Source of the DNA: Paenibacillus faecalis
GTDB taxonomy: Bacteria; Bacillota; Bacilli; Paenibacillales; Paenibacillaceae
Assembly: GCF_900289175.1 (NCBI RefSeq)
Contig: NZ_LT985747.1
Location: forward strand, 1,501,121-1,565,120
DNA length: 64,000 nucleotides
Direction: 5' to 3'
The notes below the pieces were generated by a model, which made no database searches, was not told the DNA's origin, and saw only the letters and a program-made list of their open reading frames with translations. Positions 17,101-26,100 of this stretch are shown here, piece after piece. A program made the position numbers and the translations under genes. The first letter of the stretch is position 1; each line of letters starts with the position of its first letter.

Positions 17101-20100
17101 GCCTGAGAGGATGTACGATCCGGCTCAGGCAGCGCCTTTTTGTCCAACTTGCCGTTCCGGGTCAAAGGCAAACTCTCCAGCTGAACAACATAGGACGGAA
17201 CCATATAGTCCGGCAGGCTCTGACGCAGGTTTTCCCGGATTTCTTCGGCGTCCAGTTCCACGCTTCCAACAACATAAGCGCACAGATAGTCGTCCGCTTC
17301 CTTTCTTAGCTGCACGGTGGCTTCTACCACGTTCTTCAGCTCCAACAGGCGGCTCTCTATCTCACCCAGCTCAATCCGGAAGCCCCTCAACTTCACCTGC
17401 TGATCCATTCTTCCCAAGTATTCAATGTTCCCGTCTGCCTTCCATCTTGCCAGGTCCCCTGTCCGGTACATCCATTCTCCCGGCCGATACGGATTTGCAA
17501 CAAAGCTTTCCGATGTTCGTTCCGGCTGGTTCAGATAGCCCCGGCCGACGCCGGCTCCGCCCACACAAAGCTCACCAGGCACCCCGATTCCGCATAATCC
17601 ACTTTCATTCATAATATATACCTGCGTGTTTGAAATCGGTTTGCCAATTGGCGTTTTGGACAGGCGGTTTGACCGATCCAGCGGATAATACGTAGTGAAC
17701 GTGGTGTTCTCGGTTGGACCATACACATTGGTCAGTCTGACACCGCTCTTTCTTGCCAACAGCTGCTCTACATGCTCCTCCGAGGTAGCTTCTCCACCAA
17801 ATAACAGCTGCTCCACCGAATCGAATATACCCGGCTCCAGACGAATCAGCTGGTTAAATAGCGCTGTGGTGATGAACATTAGGTTGATCCCATAGTCAAT
17901 CAACACCTGCTTAAATTGGATCGGATCGGTCAGTGTCTCTTCCTCCACAAGGAACAGAGTACCTCCGTTCAGCAGCGCCCCCCATATTTCAAATGTCGAA
18001 GCATCAAAGGACAGCGACCCGGTCTGCAATATACGAGCATCCGTAAAGTCTGCATAATTCGTCTGCTTCACCAGACGGTTCACACTTCGGTGCTCAATCA
18101 TGACTCCCTTTGGTTCACCCGTGGTGCCTGACGTGTAAATCAAGTAAGCTACGTCCCCTGCTTCCGCCGGGCCTGTTCCAAGCATCTCCACGGACATCGA
18201 CGCCTCTTTCTCCGCAGCTCCCTTTTTTCCTCCAGCGAACGCCCCAAGGGATACTTGTACAACCTCAGCTTCATTCAGCATCGGCACTTTCTCTTCCCCG
18301 ATCAGCACCACTTTCGCTCCACTGTCACCCAGCATGTATTTCACACGCTGCTCCGGATACTTCGGATCGATCGGCATATAGGCGCCACCAACCTTCAAAA
18401 TTCCCAGGATGCCTACGATCGTGCTTACCTGCCGTTCCGCCATGATCCCAACGTATTCGCCACGCTTCACGCCCAATGCCTGCAACTGGCTTGCCAGCCG
18501 CCCGGAGCGCTCATGCAGCTCTCGATACGTTACTTGCTCTTCCCCTGAGACCACGGCGATCTTCTCCGGTGTATGAGTGACCTGATCTACGAACAAGTTC
18601 ACCACACTCCGGTCGGATGGATAGGCCGTCTCTGTTGCGTTAAACTCGTTTAGGATCAGACTCATCTCCGCATCCTTTACCATACCGATCGTGCTCAGCC
18701 TCTGCCCCGGGTTATTCAATGCGTTCTTTAGCAGTTTTTCAAATTGCGCCGCCATCCGCTCCATCGTGTCTCTTCGAAACAGAGCGGTACAATATTCCCA
18801 ATGAAGATCATAACCTTGCTCCGTCTCGAACATGCTCACGGTCAAATCGAACTTGGAGATCTCATGCTGATATTCCAGAGGTTCTAACATAGCACCGTCA
18901 AGATTCAACTTGGAGTTCTCATGATTCTGAAGTGCGAACATGACATCAAATATAGGATTTCTTGATAAATCACGCTGCCCCGCGAACTTTTCAACCAGTT
19001 GCTCGAACGGATACTCTTGATTATCATAAGCTCTCAAACATTTTTCCTTCAGCTGCATCACAAGATCATAAAACGTCAACTCTGCATCCAGATTGCCCCG
19101 GATTGCCAGTATATTTACGAACATCCCCAGCATCTGTTCCGTATCCGGATGAACCCGACCTGCAATCGGACTTCCGACAACGATTTCTTCTTGTCCGCTG
19201 TACCTGCTAAGGAGCAGCATAAATCCCGACAAAAGAATCATGTAATCCGTTGCTCCTGTTGTTCTGGCCAGATCCCAAACCGCTTGTTTCAATGATTGAT
19301 CTAACGAGTAGTTTATACTGCTACCTGCATAACTTTGTTCCTTCGGACGCGGCTCGTCTGTAAGCAGTTCCAGCACAGGAATATCCCCTGCAAACTCGCT
19401 TGCCCAGTATTCTTCCTGTTCATCCAGATTCCTTTTATTTTGCCAACAGCTATAATCTTTATATTGAACACCAAGCTCCGGAAGGGATTGGCCGTTATAT
19501 AGGCATGCCAGATCATGCAGCAGAATCCCTACAGAACCGCCGTCATAAATAATATGATGGAAATCCAACATAAAGATGGCTTCATTTTCGTGAAGCTGCT
19601 TCACTTTTGCACGCATTAAAGGAGCCTTGGCCAAGTCAAATGGCCGTATAAATGCCTTCATCGAATCGTGTACAGATTCTTCTTGGTCTGCTTCATATTC
19701 CAGCTCTATACATACGTGATCTGCTATCAGCTGTACGGGTTCACCGTTATGAATCATAAAGCTTGTCCTCAATGGTTCATGCCGATCAGTCAGTTTTTGT
19801 AGTGCACTCTCCAACCTTGTTATATCCAGCTTTCCTTGAATTTTCATAAACTCCGGCATATTATAAGTGATACTTCCACCTTGCATACGGTTAATAATGT
19901 ACAGTCTCTTTTGGGCTGAACTCATGCTGTAGCACTCTTGTACAGGCTGTACAGGTATGGGAGTATACGTACTCACTGCTGCAACATCTTTTACTTGCTT
20001 GGCAAGCATCTCGACGGTTGGATAGGCAAATATATCACGAACAGACAATCGGGTACCCAATCGGCGTTCCAGCGAATTGACCAATCGGGTTGTTCTCAAG

Positions 20101-23100
20101 GAGTGGCCTCCCAGTTCAAAAAAATGATCATGCACTCCTATAGGATGCACTCCTAATATTTCTTCAAAAGCGTCTGCAATACATTGCTCAATGGCATCAC
20201 GCGGTGCCTCAAGGTGTTTTTTACTTTGCATCTGCGTCTCAGGCAGCGCCTTTTTGTCCAACTTGCCGTTTCGGGTCAAAGGCAGGCTCTCCAGCTGAAC
20301 AACATAGGACGGAACCATATAGTCCGGCAGGCTCTGACGCAGGCTTTCCCGGATTTCTTCGGCGTCCAGTTCCACGCTTCCAACAACATAAGCGCACAGA
20401 TAGTCGTCCGCTTCCTTTCTTAGCTGCACGGTGGCTTCTACCACGTTCTTCAGCTCCAACAGGCGGCTCTCTATCTCACCCAGCTCAATCCGGAAGCCCC
20501 TCAGCTTCACCTGCTGATCCATTCTTCCCAAGTATTCAATGTTCCCGTCTGCCTTCCATCTTGCCAGGTCCCCTGTCCGGTACATCCATTCTCCCGGCCG
20601 GTACGGATTTGCAACAAAGCTTTCCGATGTTCGTTCCGGCTGGTTCAGATAGCCCCGGCCGACGCCGGCTCCGCCCACACACAGCTCACCGGGCATCCCG
20701 ATTCCGCATAATCCACTTTCATTCATAATATATACCTGCGTGTTCGAAATCGGTTTGCCAATTGGCGTTTTGGACAGACGGTTTGACCGATCCAGCGGAT
20801 AATACGTAGTGAACGTGGTGTTCTCGGTTGGACCATACACATTGGTCAGTCTGACACCGCTCTTTCTTGCCAACAGCTGCTCTACATGCTCCTCCGAGGT
20901 AGCTTCTCCACCAAACAACAGCTGCTCCACCGAATCGAATATACCCGGCTCCAGACGAATCATCTGGTTAAATAGCGCTGTGGTGATGAACATTAGGTTG
21001 ATCCCATAATCAATCAACACCTGTTTAAATTGGATCGGATCGGTCAGTGTCTCTTCCTCCACAAGGAACAGAGTACCTCCGTTCAGCAGCGCCCCCCATA
21101 TTTCAAATGTCGAGGCATCAAAGGACAGCGACCCGGTCTGCAGTATACGAGCATCCGTAAAGTCTGCGTAATTCGTCTGCTTCACCAGACGGTTCACACT
21201 TCGGTGCTCAATCATGACTCCCTTTGGTTCACCCGTGGTGCCTGACGTGTAAATCAAGTAAGCTACGTCCCCTGCTTCCGCCGGGCCTGTTCCAAGCATC
21301 TCCGCGGACATCGACGCCTCTTTCTCCGCAGCTCCCTTTTTTCCTCCATCGAATGCCCCAAGGGATACTTGTACAACCTCAGCTTCATTCAGCACCGGCA
21401 CTTTCTCTTCCCCGATCAGCACCACTTTCGCTCCACTGTCACCCAGCATGTATTTCACCCGCTGCTCCGGATACTTCGGATCGATTGGCATATAGGCGCC
21501 GCCAATCTTCAAAATTCCCAGGATGCCTACGATCGTGCTTACCTGTCGGTCCGCCATAATCCCAACGTATTCGCCACGCTTCACGCCCAATGCCTGCAAC
21601 TGGCTTGCCAGCCGCCCGGAGCGCTCATGCAGCTCTCGATACGTTACCTGCTCTTCCCCTGAAACCACAGCGATCTTCTCCGGTGTATGAGTGACCTGAT
21701 CTACGAACAAGTTCACCACACTCCGGTCGGATGGATAGGCTGTGTCTGTTGCGTTAAACTCGTTTAGGATCAGACTCATCTCCGCATCCTCGATCAGTAC
21801 GATCTCCTGCACAGTGATATCAGGATTCCTAATCATCTGAACAAGTACGGTTCGAAGGCTGGCCAAAATTCTAGCAGCTTCCTGCATGCCGTACCTGCTA
21901 ACATCGTACATAAGGGCGAACTCCAGCAGCTTTCCTTTAAATGCTAGTAATGTAAGCGGATAATTAGTCTGCTCTCTTGCCTCCAGCATGGATAAAGTAT
22001 TGCCATGATCATCGCTGCCGGCCTGTTCAAAATAATTCTCGAATGCGACCATCGTCTGAATCAACTGGCTTCCCTGTTCATGCTGACTCTGGATGTCAGC
22101 CAGTGAGCAATAGTCATGTTCTGCACTTTGCAGGGCTTGTTGCTGCAATGTTACGAGCAAGTCACCGATTGCAGCCTGATCTGCTGATTGGATGCGTACC
22201 GGAATCATATTAATGAAGAGGCCGATCATCTCCTCAATGTTAGGCAGATCTACATTCCGGCCTGATACAATCTTGCCAAATACGGCATCAACAGCATTGT
22301 TATATTTCTGCAAAACGATTCCCCAGGCAGCTTCAACAATCGTATTAACGGTCACACCATATGTCGAGCACAGATTTTCGATCCCTGCCGTTTCGGAGGA
22401 AGACAGCCGGAGTTCCACCCGGGCGGACTCTTCTCCTCCATCTTCTCCATCCGGTTGGCCTTCAGCATCAATACCGGAATAACCGTCATAATCTTCAAGC
22501 AGATCTCTCCAGTAGTTCAGTGAAGAGGTTTTATTTTTCCCATCTATTAAACGGACGTATTCTTCATATGGAGTTGGAAGAACAATGGCACGTCTCACTT
22601 CCTCGGTGCTTTTTCCCTCTATAATCTCTGTGTAAAACTGAATCAAGTCGTTCAACAAAATCGACATGCACCAACCATCCATGATGATGTGATGAAAGGT
22701 CAACAGCAGTCTTGTATCATCTTCTTGAAGTTGTACCGAAGCGACCCGAAGCAAGCTGTCATGCTCTAGGCTAAAGCCGCGTTTGACATCTTCCTTCATG
22801 AGCTGCTCAAGCACTCCAAGAGCATGCTCTGCTCCAGACAGATCCAGATGAGTATATTCCACGGGCCTCTGCTCGAACAGAACCTGTCTCGGGACACTGA
22901 CATGAGTATGAATGATGCTTGTACGCAACACCTCATGCTTGGCGGAAAGCAATTGAAGACTTTCTCTCAAAGCGTTCTCGTTCAACCTGCCTTCCATCTG
23001 ATACACAATTTGGACAACATAGCTGCTTGAGTCAGGGGCGGACAATTTATGATACAGCATACCTTCCTGTAACGGAGTTAGTGGATAGATTCGCTTCACA

Positions 23101-26100
23101 ACATATCCCTGTTCATAAACACGATGTACTACATCAGTGAATTCCCGGTCACTCCAGTTCCTTTCCCCAAAATCCGAAGCAGTATGCTCTGCTTCCTTCT
23201 TCGAGACACAATGCTCAATCACATTCTCCAGCTTACAGCGGAGTTCCCTAGCCAAGGCATGCATCTGCTCCTCATTACACTCGCTCCGTTCGTAGCTGAT
23301 TCGCATCTGCAACCTTTTGTCCATCACCGCTCCATTCAGCGAAATGGCTGTCCCGAATCGGTTCACCTCGGATACTTCTTCTCCCCGTGCTTGCTCACTC
23401 AGCTGCCATGGTCCTTCATCGGTTTCCTGTCCGAACTCGCCCAGGTAGTTTAGCGTGACTTCCGGCTGCACTCCCGTCAGTTCCCGTTCCCTTAGCCAGT
23501 ACAACACACCGTAGCCCATGCCACGGTTCGGTATTTTTCGCAGCGTCTCCTTCGTATGCCGGATATCCTCCCGCATTCCCTCTCCCAAGCCGGAGATTGC
23601 CACCGGATAAACACTCGTGAACCAGCCAACTGTACGGTCAATCGCATACGGCTCGCCAATTCCTTCACGCCCATGCCCTTCCATCTGCAGCGACACGGTA
23701 TTCTGTCCAGTTACGGCCTGCATCGCCTGACCTAGGGCGGTGATCAACAGGTCGTTGATCTCTGTATGATAGGCTCCATTCGCCTGATACAGCAGCGCCT
23801 CGGTCTGCTCCACATCCAGGCTTACCTCTAGATGCCCAATTCCTTCGCCATTTCCGCGGCCGATCCAGTGCGTCCCGCCCTGCTGGATTTCTTCCTCCAC
23901 GCTCTGCCAATATGACAACTCCTGCTTTAGCTCCTCACTCTCCCGATAACGTTCCAGCGCTTCGCTCCAGCCTTGATAAGACCCCGTCTTAGGCGGCAGC
24001 AGCACCTTCCCGTCTGTCTGAATAGCCTGGTAAGCCCGCTGTAAATCCTCCAATAAAATGCGCCATGAAATCCCATCAATGACCAGATGATGTACCACCA
24101 GCAGCAGGTAGTCCCGGTCGCTGACGCGGAACACGGCCGCCTTTAGCAGCGGCCCTGCCGACAGATCCAGGCTGCGCTGAATCCGATCCGCTTCTACCTC
24201 CATGGCCATAACGCCATCTTCCTCGCGGCTGAGTCCTGTGTAATCATATACAATGAGTTCATGGGCAGCCCCTGCGGCCAGGGGACGAATCTTCTGAACC
24301 CCGTCGGTATATACGGCCCGCAGCATGTCATGATGTCCCGTCACTGCGCTCAAGGCCCGATCCAGACTGTTCAGATCAAGGCGTTCCTCAGTCTCCAGCA
24401 GGAAGGACTGATTAAAGTGATGCGGCTCTGCCATCCCTTCCTCAAAGAACTGTCGCTGAATCGGTGTGAGCTTCACGATGCCTGTGATCTCACCTTGCTC
24501 CGCCTGAACTCCGTTACTAGCCTTTACGTCTTCTCGCATGGAACGGATCGTCCGGCCCTGCATAATCGTGCGTACTCCGATGTCGTATCCGCGCTCACGG
24601 AGCTTGGACAGAATCCGGATCGCTTTGATCGAATCCCCGCCCAAGGCGTAGAAATCATCGTCGATGCCGACCCGATCCATCCCCAGCACATCGCTAAACG
24701 CATCAACCAAGGCCTCCTCCAGGTTATCCCGCGGCGCGGTATACGCCTGAGAGGATGTACGATCCGGCTCAGGCAGCGCCTTTTTGTCCAGTTTTCCGCT
24801 CCGGGTCAAAGGAAGACTCTCCAGCTGAACAACATAGGACGGCACCATATAGGCCGGCAGGCTCTGACGCAGGTTTTCCCGGATTTCTTCGGTGTTCAGT
24901 TCCACGCTTCCGACAACATACGCGCACAGATAGTCGTGACCGGTCGCATCTGCTCTTACGATGACCGAAGTATCCTGAATGGAATCAAGCTCTCGCAGAC
25001 GGCTTTCAATCTCGCCAAGTTCTACACGAAATCCTCTTATCTTCACTTGGTCCCCTGTTCTTCCCAGGTATTCAATCGTGCCATCCGGTCTCCAGCGAGC
25101 GAGGTCTCCTGTACGATATATACGCCCATCTTGGCGATAAGGATCTGATATAAACTGGTCCGAAGTCAAATCAGGACGGTTCAGATATCCTCTTGATACC
25201 CCGGCTCCACCAATACATAGCTCACCCGGAACCCCATATCCGCATAACCAATCTCCCTGAAGAATGTAAATCTGAGTATTCCAGAGAGGTTTTCCAATCG
25301 GGATTGTAACAGTATAATGATCCGAAAGCTGCAATGAAGTCGCGCAGACTGTCGCCTCTGTAGGCCCATAAAGATTGATCAATCGCTCTGCCCCGTTTCC
25401 TGTTAACCGGGTATATTTAGCCAGCAATTCCGGAGTTAGCGCCTCTGCGCCCAAATAGATCTTTTGAAGCGACATGAACTGATCTTGTTTATGATGCGTC
25501 TCGGCGTACTCCAGCAGTGCCCTGAACGAAGACGGGACAATAAGCGCATGGCTGACTTGTCTCGCTGCTATCAGTTGCAACAGCTCACGGGGGTCTTTGT
25601 TTTGCCATTCCGAAGCCATGATGAGCCTTCCCCCAGCCAGTCCAACCGAAAATATCTCCCACACCGATGCATCAAAAATATAAGTTGATTTCTGGAGCAT
25701 CACACTGTTCTCGTCCATGTCCCCCTGAGCACGCTGCCAAGCAGCTAGGTTCACTAAGCTTTTATTCTCAATCAGGACGCCTTTAGGCTGTCCGGTAGTC
25801 CCGGAAGTGTAGATGACATAAGCCAGGTGTTCAGGCCCTGCGGCAGACGGCAGATTCTCGTCCATCGACTCCGTTACTTCCATCAAATCTATCATATGCA
25901 GCCCGTTCATACCGTTTATCATCGTTGTAACCTTATCCGTACCTTGAGTGAACACAACATGGCTTGCCCCGCTGTCCTCGAGGATAAAACGAATACGTTC
26001 AAGCGGTTGTTCCGGATCGATCGGAAGATAGGCTCCTCCTGCCTTCAGAATGCCATAAATTCCAATCATCATCTCAATGGATCTCTCGGCGATCAATCCA

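Noticed and set aside
15564..24938. NRPS repeats as an insertion sequence or assembly artefact
   Set aside because: The repeats contain only NRPS coding sequence in frame and carry scattered substitutions; an assembly artefact would give exact copies. Long-read confirmation is still desirable.
24261..25148. Long plus-strand frame (295 aa) and similar ones at 16617-17309 and 20204-20728
   Set aside because: They lie antisense to conserved NRPS domains, have no ribosome sites, and recur only because the NRPS segments are duplicated.
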